The position numbers were made by a program, and so were the translations under genes. From contig NC_010001.1 in assembly GCF_000018685.1 (NCBI RefSeq), forward strand, positions 1,814,001 to 1,878,000: a stretch of DNA of 64,000 nucleotides. The letters are read 5' to 3'. Source of the stretch: Lachnoclostridium phytofermentans ISDg. Lineage in GTDB: Bacteria; Bacillota; Clostridia; Lachnospirales; Lachnospiraceae. Each line of letters starts with the position of its first letter. The first letter of the stretch is position 1. Of this stretch, positions 9,662 through 17,991 are shown piece after piece. Under the pieces are notes generated by a model. That model had not been told where the DNA came from. It ran no database searches and saw nothing but the letters and a program-made list of their open reading frames with translations.

Positions 9662-9690
9662 GGCGCTAAAGCGTTAGAATAGAGGTTAGA
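9662..9690 (+). promoter_or_regulatory. Hairpin-plus-Shine-Dalgarno element of moaA
   Basis: GGCGC (9662-9666), loop TAAA and GCGTT (9671-9675, with two G-U pairs) form a small hairpin. AGAATAGAGGTTAGA follows and then the ATG at 9691. The same layout precedes modC, yqeB, ssnA and ygeX. Confidence 0.55.
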
Positions 9691-10689
9691 ATGATTGACC
9701 AATATAAAAGATCAATTGATTATATGAGAATTTCAATTACAGATAGATGTAATTTAAGATGTACTTATTGTATGCCAGAAGATGTAGAGAAGTTAGAACA
9801 TGAATCTATATTAACGTACGAAGAGATTCTTCGAATCTGTAAAAGTGCTTCATCACTTGGAATCCGAAAGATTAAAATCACAGGTGGCGAGCCAATGGTT
9901 CGCAAGGATGCAGTTAAATTAATGGCAAATATAAAAGCAATCCCAGGTATAGAATTTGTTACTTTAACAACCAATGGTGTACTTTTAGAAGAACACGTGG
10001 AGGAGTTAGCTAAGATTCCTCTGGATGGTGTGAATGTTAGCCTTGATACGTTAAATACAGATACTTTTAAGAAAATCACTAGGAGAGATGAGTTTCTTAA
10101 GGTATGGAATGGCATACAGAAATTAATAGAAGCTGGTATTCCTACTAAGATAAATTGTGTTCCTCAAAAAGGTGTGAATGAAGAAGAATTAATGGATATC
10201 GCAGAATTAGCGGTTAAGTACCCTGTGGATGTTCGCTTTATAGAAATGATGCCAATTGGCTATGGCAAAGAATTCGAGCCAATAAAGGGTGAAGAAATTA
10301 AAAGTAGAATTGAAGCAAAATATCCAAATGTAGTCAGCCAGAAAAAGAGAAGAGGGTTTGGACCGGCTGAGTATATTACTTCTAATGAGTGGATGGGGAA
10401 CATTGGATTTATTAGTGCAATCAGTCATAAATTCTGTTCTTCCTGCAATAGAGTACGTTTAACTTCTAAAGGATTCCTAAAATCATGCTTATGCTATGGT
10501 GATGGAATAGATTTAATGGAAGCTTTACGAAGTGGTGCTTCGGATGAGGAATTAACGAGCTTGTTATCAAAAGCAATTGAAAAGAAACCATTGGAACACA
10601 ACTTTGAAAGGCATACTCATGGCTCCAATAGTCAGGTGCAAGATCAAGATAATATGGAAAAAAGTGAAATGTTTAAAATAGGAGGCTGA
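9691..10689 (+). CDS. moaA: GTP 3',8-cyclase MoaA
   Basis: 332-residue radical SAM enzyme that starts molybdenum cofactor synthesis by cyclising GTP. The N-terminal cluster motif is Cys20-x3-Cys24-x2-Cys27 (CNLRCTYC). KITGGEP follows as the SAM-binding region, and the C-terminal second cluster uses FCSSCNRVR and a later Cys (SCLC). The protein ends in the double glycine needed for activity (FKIGG). Family-normal length. It is 5 bp ahead of the MOSC-MogA fusion. Confidence 0.96.
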   Translation: MIDQYKRSIDYMRISITDRCNLRCTYCMPEDVEKLEHESILTYEEILRICKSASSLGIRKIKITGGEPMVRKDAVKLMANIKAIPGIEFVTLTTNGVLLEEHVEELAKIPLDGVNVSLDTLNTDTFKKITRRDEFLKVWNGIQKLIEAGIPTKINCVPQKGVNEEELMDIAELAVKYPVDVRFIEMMPIGYGKEFEPIKGEEIKSRIEAKYPNVVSQKKRRGFGPAEYITSNEWMGNIGFISAISHKFCSSCNRVRLTSKGFLKSCLCYGDGIDLMEALRSGASDEELTSLLSKAIEKKPLEHNFERHTHGSNSQVQDQDNMEKSEMFKIGG

Positions 10690-10694
10690 CACGA

Positions 10695-11627
10695 ATGGGA
10701 AAAGTGAAAGCAATATGCATAAGCGAACGCCGCGGTACTCAAAAGCATTGTATAGAAAAAGCGGATTTTACAACAGACTGGGGTATTGTTGGAGATGCTC
10801 ATGGTGGAAATTGGCATAGACAAATTAGTTTACTATCCTTTGATAAAATAGAGGATTTTAGAAAAAAAGGCGCTGACATAGATTTTGGAGCTTTTGGTGA
10901 AAACATTGTAGTGGAAGGCTATGATTTTAGAAGCTTGCCAGTAGGAACGAGATTCCAGTGTAATGATGTAGTACTTGAAATGACCCAAATCGGGAAGGAA
11001 TGTCATACACATTGTCAGATTTATCATAAGATGGGCGACTGCATTATGCCAAGAGAGGGTGTCTTTGCTAAGGTTATTGCGGAAGGTACTATCAGTGTTG
11101 GCGATGAAATGAAGATGCTAGAGCCAAGGGAAGATAGACCGTTACAAGCAGCTGTTATTACCTTAAGTGATAAGGGATTTAAAGGAGAAAGAGAAGATAA
11201 AAGCGGACCTCTTCTAGCATCTATATTAGAAGAGCAAGGTTACGAGGTAGTGGAATCCATTATTTTACCTGATGTACAGTCCCAAATTGAGAAGGAATTA
11301 ATTAGATTATCCGATGGAAGACAGGTGGATTTAATCTTAACAACAGGAGGAACCGGATTATCCGTAAGAGATGTAACTCCAGAAGCAACACTAGCTGTTG
11401 CGACAAGAAATGTACCAGGGATTTCAGAAGCAATTCGCGCCTATTCCATGGGGATTACTAAAAGGGCAATGTTAAGCCGTGGTGCTTCTGTGCTACGTAA
11501 TTCTACATTAATCATTAACCTACCAGGTAGTCCTAAGGCAGTGAAAGAAAGTATGGAAGTTATTTTATCGGAGTTAGATCATGGGCTTAAGATATTAAAA
11601 GGCTCTGCATCAGAATGTGCAAGATAG
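10695..11627 (+). CDS. MOSC domain fused to MogA/MoaB-type molybdopterin adenylyltransferase
   Basis: 310-residue two-domain protein. Residues 1-147 are a MOSC domain, a beta-barrel family also present in Moco sulfurases, with Cys-rich GKECHTHC. Residues 150-305 are a MogA/MoaB domain with TTGGTGLSVRDVTPEAT and NLPGSPKA, which adenylates molybdopterin before metal insertion. MOSC-MogA fusions are known in clostridia. Joining a possible sulfur- or selenium-handling domain to the adenylyltransferase fits a pathway whose hydroxylases need a terminal S/Se ligand; that link is inference. Tightly coupled to moaA. Confidence 0.9.
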   Translation: MGKVKAICISERRGTQKHCIEKADFTTDWGIVGDAHGGNWHRQISLLSFDKIEDFRKKGADIDFGAFGENIVVEGYDFRSLPVGTRFQCNDVVLEMTQIGKECHTHCQIYHKMGDCIMPREGVFAKVIAEGTISVGDEMKMLEPREDRPLQAAVITLSDKGFKGEREDKSGPLLASILEEQGYEVVESIILPDVQSQIEKELIRLSDGRQVDLILTTGGTGLSVRDVTPEATLAVATRNVPGISEAIRAYSMGITKRAMLSRGASVLRNSTLIINLPGSPKAVKESMEVILSELDHGLKILKGSASECAR

Positions 11628-11677
11628 AGAGTAATCCATAATATATGAAAGAAAATGAAAGATAAAAGGATGAGACA

Positions 11678-12556
11678 ATGAAAAAGAGTATTTTAAGCAT
11701 TATTTTAGTGATCAGTATGATGATTCTAGCTGTGGGATGTACGAAAAAAAACGATGCTGGTTCAAAGGATGATGGTAATAATACCGGAAATACCAATCAA
11801 ACAGAAAATCAAGGGAACAAAGAAACAGATACAGAGGAACCAAATACAGAGGAACCAAATCAAGAACCAATCACAATTTTAGTGGCAGCAGCAGCTAGTA
11901 TGCAGCCATCCCTAGAAGAATTAAAGTCTATGTTCCAGGATAAGTATCCATGGATTACCGTAGAGGGTACTTATGATAGTTCAGGAAAGCTTCAGACCCA
12001 AATTGAAGAAGGATTGGAAGCAGATGTTTTCCTATCCGCCGCTATGAAGCAAATGAACACCTTAAAAGAAGAAAATATGGTAGATGAAGATACAATCATT
12101 CAACTATTAGAGAATAAAGTTGTACTTATCGTTCCAGAAAACGTAGAATCCAAGGTTACAAGCTTTGATGATATTTTAAATGCTGAAAAGATCGCAATTG
12201 GTGATCCAGCTAGTGTACCTGCAGGTCAGTATGCGAAAGAAATCTTTGATAACTTAGGAATCTTTAGCAAGGTAGAAGAAAAAGCAAGTCTTGGTACAAA
12301 CGTAACTGAAGTATTAAATTGGGTTGCAGAAGGAAGTGCAGATGCAGGTGTTGTATATGCAACGGATGCAGCGACAACAGATAAAGTTGTTGTAGTAGCA
12401 AATGCGCCAGAAGGAACTTTAAAAGATCCTGTAATTTACCCAATTGGTATTGTTAGCGCCTCACAGAAGAAAGAAGCTGCGAAACTTTATGTAGAATTCC
12501 TTCAAAGCGCGGATGCAAAAACAATATTTGAAAAATACGGATTTTTAGCTAAATAG
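11678..12556 (+). CDS. modA: Molybdate ABC transporter substrate-binding lipoprotein ModA
   Basis: 292-residue lipoprotein that captures molybdate or tungstate outside the membrane for ModBC. The signal ends in lipobox LAVGC (Cys21) and is followed by a Thr/Asn/Glu/Gly linker with a tandem EEPN pair. The binding domain starts VAAAASMQPSLEEL and includes SSGKLQTQIEEG and ADVFLSAA, where the Ser residues that coordinate the oxyanion lie. 50 bp after the MOSC-MogA gene. Confidence 0.95.
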   Translation: MKKSILSIILVISMMILAVGCTKKNDAGSKDDGNNTGNTNQTENQGNKETDTEEPNTEEPNQEPITILVAAAASMQPSLEELKSMFQDKYPWITVEGTYDSSGKLQTQIEEGLEADVFLSAAMKQMNTLKEENMVDEDTIIQLLENKVVLIVPENVESKVTSFDDILNAEKIAIGDPASVPAGQYAKEIFDNLGIFSKVEEKASLGTNVTEVLNWVAEGSADAGVVYATDAATTDKVVVVANAPEGTLKDPVIYPIGIVSASQKKEAAKLYVEFLQSADAKTIFEKYGFLAK

Positions 12557-12619
12557 TGTAAAAGAACGGTGTTCTTTTACACAGAAGTTTGTGCTAGCGT
12601 AATCCTCGGCACAAACTTC
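12556..12619. repeat. Two perfect hairpins in the modA-modB gap
   Basis: First stem: GTGTAAAAGAAC (12556-12567) with GTTCTTTTACAC (12571-12582), starting on the last base of the modA stop. Second stem: GAAGTTTGTGC (12584-12594) with GCACAAACTTC (12609-12619). Neither has a T-run, so mRNA stability or processing is more likely than termination. Confidence 0.7.
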
Positions 12620-12680
12620 CAGCCTACTACAAAACGGACTTGTTCTACATTCACTTTGTGGTAACAGATTGGAGATTAAC

Positions 12681-13346
12681 ATGGATTACTCACCTATTTT
12701 GGTTTCTCTAAAAACTGCATCTCTTAGTATAGTGATTACTTTTTTTCTTGGAGTTGCTGCAGGGAAAATGGTATATGCTATGAGAAATGAAAGAATAAAA
12801 ATTATTATTGATGGTATATTTACCCTTCCTATGGTACTACCACCTACGGTAGCGGGATTTTTCCTACTCTATATATTTGGTGTAAAACGTCCCATCGGTG
12901 AATTCCTGCTTAACCAGTTTGCATTTAAAATTGCTTTTTCCTGGTGGGCTACTGTTTTAGCGGCAGTAACCATATCTTTTCCATTGATGTATCGATCAGC
13001 CAGAGGAGCCTTGGAACAAGTAGATATTAATTTGGTTTATGCAGGTAGAACGCTTGGGATGTCAGAATGGAAGATATTTCGAAGTATTATATTACCAAAT
13101 GCATTACCGGGAATACTATCCGGAGCCATCCTATCCTTTGCAAGAGGACTGGGAGAGTTTGGAGCGACTGCTATGATAGCAGGCAATATCGCTGGAAAAA
13201 CACGTACGCTCCCAATTGCTGTATATTCGGCAGTGGCAGCAGGTGATATGAATCTAGCATATCGTTATGTTATTATTTTAGTGTTAATATCTTTTATTAT
13301 TATTGCTTTTATGAATTATTTGTCGTTTAATAAAGGAAGAAAATAA
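12681..13346 (+). CDS. modB: Molybdate ABC transporter permease ModB
   Basis: 221-residue integral membrane permease with five to six hydrophobic segments. The EAA loop that contacts the ATPase is visible (GRTLGMSEWKIFRSIILP, then FARGLGEFGA). The start is the ATG at 12681 with GGAG six bases upstream; a TTG four codons earlier is inside that site. It works with ModA (upstream) and ModC (downstream), each separated by a hairpin-containing gap of about 100 bp. Confidence 0.95.
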   Translation: MDYSPILVSLKTASLSIVITFFLGVAAGKMVYAMRNERIKIIIDGIFTLPMVLPPTVAGFFLLYIFGVKRPIGEFLLNQFAFKIAFSWWATVLAAVTISFPLMYRSARGALEQVDINLVYAGRTLGMSEWKIFRSIILPNALPGILSGAILSFARGLGEFGATAMIAGNIAGKTRTLPIAVYSAVAAGDMNLAYRYVIILVLISFIIIAFMNYLSFNKGRK

Positions 13347-13359
13347 TGGCCTTAGAATT

Positions 13360-13388
13360 CTGGTTGAAAAGTTAATCTTTTCAACCAG
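13360..13388. repeat. Perfect 12-bp hairpin between modB and modC
   Basis: CTGGTTGAAAAG (13360-13371) pairs with CTTTTCAACCAG (13377-13388) around a TTAAT loop. There is no T-run after it. Confidence 0.65.
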
Positions 13389-13421
13389 TTGTTATACATT
13401 CCAAAAGTTAAAATCATATTA

Positions 13422-13450
13422 GGCGTTGATACGCCGGAATAAAGGTTAAG
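13422..13450 (+). promoter_or_regulatory. Hairpin-plus-Shine-Dalgarno element of modC
   Basis: GGCGT, loop TGAT and ACGCC (13422-13435) form a perfect 5-bp stem. GGAATAAAGGTTAAG follows, then ATG at 13451. Same layout as before moaA, yqeB, ssnA and ygeX. Confidence 0.6.
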
Positions 13451-14626
13451 ATGAGTTTAATTGTTCATATTGAGAAAAAATTAAAAAATTTCACCTTAAA
13501 GGTTGATTTTGAATCAAGAGAATCCTGTTTAGGAATTCTCGGAGCCTCCGGATGCGGTAAAAGTATGACGTTAAAATGTATTGCTGGTATTGTTACCCCG
13601 GAGAAAGGTTATATTGAGCTGAATGGAAAAGTTCTTTTTGATTCTGAAAAGAAGATTAATCTTGCCCCACAACAGAGGAAGGTAGGTTATTTGTTTCAAA
13701 ACTACGCGTTATTTCCTAATATGACGGTCTATGAGAATATTGGTGTTGGAATAAAAGCGTCTAAAAGAGATAAGGATAGCATAATTAAAAAAATGATTGA
13801 AAGTTTTAAGCTTACGGGTTTAGAGGATCAATATCCAAGTAAGCTCTCAGGCGGACAACAGCAAAGAGTTGCGCTTGCAAGAATGCTTGCATACGAACCA
13901 GATGTATTGTTGTTTGATGAACCATTTTCAGCGATGGACAGTTACCTTAAGGAAGAACTACAGATCCAATTGCAAGATTTATTAAATGAATACCATGGGG
14001 ACTCAGTTATGGTCACCCATAGCCGAGATGAAGTATATCGTTTTTGCAGAGACATCATTGTACTTGACAGTGGGAAAATATTAGAAGTTGGAGAAACGAA
14101 GAAAATTTTTGCGAATCCACGAAAAGTTCAGTCTGCAAGGCTGACTGGTTGTAAAAATATTTCTCGTGTGGTTAGAATATCTGAAAATCAGGTGGAAGCA
14201 CTTGATTGGGGATGTAAGTTAACCGTTAAGTCCCCAGTACCGGAGAAAATTGCTTACATTGGTATAAGAGCCCATTCTTTTAAAGAATGCTTCGATCCTA
14301 AGGATAAGAGGAATCTATTATCATGTACGGTATATAAAATTGCGGAAGCCCCTTTTGAGTGGAATGTACTGGTGCAGATAGAAGATAATACGAAGGATAC
14401 TAAGAAAGATATGAAGAAAGATACTAAGATGGATACAAAGACAATTAGTAGAATTAAGTCGGCTGATAAAATATGTGTAGAAGAAAAGAATCTTTTCAAA
14501 TTGACCAACCAGAAAGACTCTGTTATCTTGTGGAAAATCAGTAAAAGCCAATTGAGTAGTAGTTTTCGTGAAAATGCTCCGATTTACCTGACAGTATCCC
14601 CAGAAGATATCCTTCTGCTGGAATAA
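13451..14626 (+). CDS. modC: Molybdate ABC transporter ATP-binding protein ModC
   Basis: 391-residue ATPase energising molybdate uptake. Walker A GASGCGKS is at 31-38, the Q-loop in LFQNYALFPN, signature LSGGQQQR near 133-140, Walker B DVLLFDEP near 151-158 and the switch His in VTHSRDEVYRF. The region after about 230 is a TOBE-like oxyanion-binding domain. Within it residues 316-330 are four repeats of Asp-(Thr/Met)-Lys-(Lys/Met), encoded by a 12-bp tandem DNA repeat, a lineage-specific insertion. Preceded by the hairpin element. Confidence 0.95.
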   Translation: MSLIVHIEKKLKNFTLKVDFESRESCLGILGASGCGKSMTLKCIAGIVTPEKGYIELNGKVLFDSEKKINLAPQQRKVGYLFQNYALFPNMTVYENIGVGIKASKRDKDSIIKKMIESFKLTGLEDQYPSKLSGGQQQRVALARMLAYEPDVLLFDEPFSAMDSYLKEELQIQLQDLLNEYHGDSVMVTHSRDEVYRFCRDIIVLDSGKILEVGETKKIFANPRKVQSARLTGCKNISRVVRISENQVEALDWGCKLTVKSPVPEKIAYIGIRAHSFKECFDPKDKRNLLSCTVYKIAEAPFEWNVLVQIEDNTKDTKKDMKKDTKMDTKTISRIKSADKICVEEKNLFKLTNQKDSVILWKISKSQLSSSFRENAPIYLTVSPEDILLLE

Positions 14627-14737
14627 TTTTATATAAAGGAAAGCTATAAGGATGAAATGAGGATGATTCATTTCGCGGGAATGAAGGAAAACTTACGCTT
14701 GATTGAAGGAAAACATGCACAGGAATGGAGGAGAAAA

Positions 14738-15781
14738 ATGGGTAAGAATATATATAGTGAAATATTAGATAGTGTTCATAATGGAAGAAAAGTTTGTATG
14801 GTTTCTAATCTTGTTGGAGAAGATGGGAAAATCGGTACTGATTTAAATAAAGAGTTGGTTTATTCCACTAATGAAGATATGGTAATTCAACAATCCTTAG
14901 AAGAGGGAGTGCCACAGTTTGTAAAACAAGGGGAAGCTAAAACGATAGCAGAGCCTTTTTATCCAGAAGAACGTTTAATCATTCTTGGAGGAGGCCACAT
15001 AGCCATTCCTCTTGTAGAATTTGCAGCAAAAACAGGTTTCCAATTAATACTTATAGATGATAGACTTTCGTTTGCCAATACGGGTAGGTTTCCACTTGCT
15101 AAACAGGTTATCTGTGATAATTTTGAGCATGCACTTGGCGAATTAAAGATAAGAGAATCGGATTATGTAGTGATTATTACACGAGGTCATCGCTATGATA
15201 GTACTTGTTTAAAAAGTATCTGTCAGGGAGAAGAACCAAGCTACGTTGGTATGATAGGATCTAAAAGACGGACCGCTATTGTGAAAGAAACACTAGAAAC
15301 AGAAGGATGCGATCGTAATCGATTAAGTAGGGTTCATACACCAATAGGTTTAGCGATTGGAGCTATCACACCAGAAGAGATAGCAATTTCTATCTTAGCT
15401 GAGTTAATATCACATAAGCGTTTAGGCGCTTTAGATACCAAAAAGAGAAATTGTTCTGATATGGATTATGAAGTACTACAAGTATTATCAGAGGAATCTG
15501 ATGTTCCAAAAGCAATTATCACCGTGGTCCATACCAAAGGATCTGTACCAAGAGGTGCTGGAGCTAAAATGATTGTTTACAGAGATGGTATGATTCTTGG
15601 AAGTATAGGTGGAGGTTGTAGCGAGGCTGCAGTAATAGGGCAGGCAAGGCAAATGATAGGTACTAATACGTTTCAATTAGTTGATATTGATCTAACTGGA
15701 GATGCAGCCGAAGAAGAAGGAATGGTTTGCGGTGGTATTATGACTGTATTAATTGAAGATTATATATTGACTTCTTTATAA
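14738..15781 (+). CDS. XdhC/CoxI family molybdenum hydroxylase chaperone
   Basis: 347-residue maturation factor. XdhC proteins bind Moco, protect it during sulfuration and hand it to xanthine dehydrogenase-type enzymes. A Rossmann (XdhC_C) domain starts at LIILGGGHIAIPLVEFA (about residue 82). A XdhC_CoxI domain with GSVPRGAGAKMIV and GSIGGGCSEAAVI lies C-terminal (about 240-347). This is the reverse of the classical XdhC order; the N-terminal 75 residues may be a degenerate CoxI-like domain. Start at 14738 because GGAGG lies six bases upstream. Lies between modC and selD. Confidence 0.88.
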   Translation: MGKNIYSEILDSVHNGRKVCMVSNLVGEDGKIGTDLNKELVYSTNEDMVIQQSLEEGVPQFVKQGEAKTIAEPFYPEERLIILGGGHIAIPLVEFAAKTGFQLILIDDRLSFANTGRFPLAKQVICDNFEHALGELKIRESDYVVIITRGHRYDSTCLKSICQGEEPSYVGMIGSKRRTAIVKETLETEGCDRNRLSRVHTPIGLAIGAITPEEIAISILAELISHKRLGALDTKKRNCSDMDYEVLQVLSEESDVPKAIITVVHTKGSVPRGAGAKMIVYRDGMILGSIGGGCSEAAVIGQARQMIGTNTFQLVDIDLTGDAAEEEGMVCGGIMTVLIEDYILTSL

Positions 15782-15818
15782 ATATCAAATCATTATTTTT
15801 TGTAATTGAAAAGTTTTT

Positions 15819-15847
15819 TTCAACTTATTTCTGTTAAGTAGTATAAT
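15819..15847 (+). promoter_or_regulatory. Candidate promoter for selD
   Basis: A consensus -10 box TATAAT (15842-15847) has a poor -35 (TTCAAC) 17 bp upstream, just after a short hairpin of TTGAAAA and TTTTCAA. An activator may be needed. Confidence 0.4.
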
Positions 15848-15924
15848 GCACATAACGATATGTACCTAGAAACATTTTTAAAATGAAGGTACGGAATTAC
15901 CCAAAATGGTTAGGAGCTAAGGAA

Positions 15925-16947
15925 ATGGAAAAAGAAATAGTTTTTTGTAAAGGCGGTGGCTGTACCGCAAAACTAGGGCCAGAAGCGTTAAAGCATGTGC
16001 TTGATAAAATACCTAAGGCTAAGGACCCTAATCTGTTGGTCGGTTTTGAAGGGTCAGATGATGCTGCAGTATATCGGATTTCAGACGATGTAGCGATTGT
16101 ACAAACGTTAGATTTTTTTCCTCCTATGGTGGAAGATCCTTATATTTTCGGACAAATAGCAGCTGCCAATGCGTTAAGCGATGTCTATGCTATGGGTGGA
16201 GATGTAAAAACAGCCCTTAATATTGTATGTTTTCCAGAGAAGATGGATTTAAATATTTTAGGTAAGATTTTAACTGGTGGCAATGAAAAAGTAATGGAAG
16301 CAGGTGGCATCCTTGCAGGTGGCCATTCTATTGCAGATGTGGATGTAAAATATGGTCTGTCAGTCACGGGTACTATTCATCCAGATAGAATTTTTAAGAA
16401 TTCAGGAGTAAGGCCAAAAGATAAGCTTATTCTAACCAAGCCACTCGGAGTAGGAATTATAGCGACTGCGGATAGAGTAGGAGAAGCTTCCGAGGAGGCG
16501 ATGGATAAAGCAATAAAATCAATGACTACATTAAATAAATATGCTTCTGAGATTATTAGAAAATATGATATCCATGCTTGTACCGATGTTACCGGATTCG
16601 GACTTTTAGGGCACCTTCATGAAATGCTACAAAACGAGTATACCGCTGTGATTCAAAGTAAATCAGTTCCTTATATCAAAGAGGCATACGATTATGCAAA
16701 TGAATTTTTAATTACTGCAGCTGGTCAAAGAAACCGTAATTTTGTTGAAAGCTTTATTGAATATGAAACGGATGATTTTGCTATGCAAGAAATTCTGTTT
16801 GATCCTCAAACATCAGGAGGGCTTTTATTTAGTGTAAATCCTGAGGATGCAAATAAGATTCTTGAAGATCTTCATGGTTTAGAGATGCCTTGTGGTATCA
16901 TCGGAGAGATTATGGAGCTACAAGAGAAGGAAATTATAATTAGGTAA
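15925..16947 (+). CDS. selD: Selenide, water dikinase SelD
   Basis: 340-residue enzyme making selenophosphate from selenide and ATP. The catalytic Cys13 and Lys16 (GGGCTAK) match Cys17/Lys20 of the E. coli enzyme; the second Cys of the E. coli motif is Ala here. DDAAVY, TTDFF-like [30 protein letters not shown] and DPQTSGGLL are all present. I use the ATG at 15925 (AGGAG eight bases upstream) rather than one 14 codons earlier. No selA or selB is visible, and neighbours yedF, yqeB and yqeC indicate supply of selenium to Mo hydroxylases. Confidence 0.96.
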
Positions 16948-17097
16948 CAATTCTTCTGATTTATTAATTAAGGTCTGAAGATTTATCATAGTGAAAAGTA
17001 TGCATATTGCTGAAATCTGGCTTCTGAAAGAATAAATGATTGAAACATTATGAATCTTTTATATGGAGCGAAGAGTAGTGAAGGAAAGAGGTTATAA

Positions 17098-17769
17098 ATG
17101 AAAAAAACGATTGATGCAAGAGGATTGCAGTGTCCTCTTCCAGTTATAGAGACAAAAAAAGTATTAAAAGAGCTTACAGATGGTATGGTTGAAATTTTTG
17201 TAGATAACGAGATTGCTGTTCAAAATCTAACAAAGATGGCAAAACAAATGAAACTTAATTACTCTTCTGAAAAAATTGCGAATGATCACTATGCTGTAAG
17301 AATTGAAATAGTAGATCAAGCAAAAGAAGGTGTAAATCAAAACAGTAACTCTAGAGAAAACATTCAGAGTAACTCTAGCCAAGATGTTACGTTAGTTTCT
17401 ACAACAGACCAATGCAACCCAGATACCAGAGAAGAATCTACTATTATTGTATTGTCCACGGATCATATGGGAGAAGGGAATGAGCAACTTGGTAAAACCT
17501 TAATGAAAGGCTTTATTTATGCGCTTACAGAACTAGATAAGCTCCCAGAGAAGGTTATACTTTATAATGGCGGGGCGAAACTACCGGTAGAAGGCTCAGA
17601 TTCTTTAGAAGACTTAAAACTATTAGAAGCTCAAGGCGTTGAAATATTAACCTGTGGAACTTGTCTGAACTTCTATGAAATATCCGATAAATTATCCGTT
17701 GGTTCAGTGACCAATATGTACGCGATTGCAGAGATAATGATGAATGCATCAAAGATAATTAAGCCTTAA
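17098..17769 (+). CDS. yedF: Selenium metabolism protein YedF (TusA-DsrE fusion)
   Basis: 223-residue protein. Residues 1-70 form a TusA-like sulfur/selenium carrier domain with the CPLP cysteine motif (DARGLQCPLPVIETKKVL). Residues about 80-112 are a low-complexity Asn/Ser/Gln linker. Residues 113-223 are a DsrE-like domain ending in CGTCLNFYEI, whose cysteines may receive the chalcogen. This family co-occurs with selD and probably delivers reduced selenium. The start has GAGG nearby. 150 bp after selD. Confidence 0.93.
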   Translation: MKKTIDARGLQCPLPVIETKKVLKELTDGMVEIFVDNEIAVQNLTKMAKQMKLNYSSEKIANDHYAVRIEIVDQAKEGVNQNSNSRENIQSNSSQDVTLVSTTDQCNPDTREESTIIVLSTDHMGEGNEQLGKTLMKGFIYALTELDKLPEKVILYNGGAKLPVEGSDSLEDLKLLEAQGVEILTCGTCLNFYEISDKLSVGSVTNMYAIAEIMMNASKIIKP

Positions 17770-17961
17770 GAAGTCGAATTCATGAGGTAGCAGGATTTAC
17801 TAATAATCCTAAATTAAATATACGAAATTAATGATTCTAAATTAGAGATGTTTTATCAAAAGATACAAGTTATAATAAATGTGCTATATGAATGATGCTT
17901 AGATAAATAGATTAAGTCTATTGGCGGTATTTTGCTGGCGTACAAAGTAGTCGTGATTAAG

Positions 17962-17991
17962 GGTGCGAAAGCACCAGAATGGAAGTTAAAG
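17962..17991 (+). promoter_or_regulatory. Hairpin-plus-Shine-Dalgarno element of yqeB
   Basis: GGTGC, GAAA tetraloop and GCACC (17962-17975), then AGAATGGAAGTTAAAG and ATG at 17992. The GNRA loop and perfect 5-bp stem make this the most stable member of the set. Confidence 0.6.

Noticed and set aside
9649..9680. Integron attC-like site (GCGTTAGAAT near paired GGCG)
   Set aside because: Core-site spacing and complementary ends are missing, no integrase is nearby, and the same block recurs as a leader hairpin before other genes.
9600..9691. Molybdenum cofactor riboswitch before moaA
   Set aside because: The gap is about 100 bases and shows only the short hairpin; the large multi-stem Moco riboswitch fold is not visible.
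15925..16947. Selenocysteine-containing SelD
   Set aside because: The catalytic position is encoded by a cysteine codon, and no in-frame TGA interrupts the gene.
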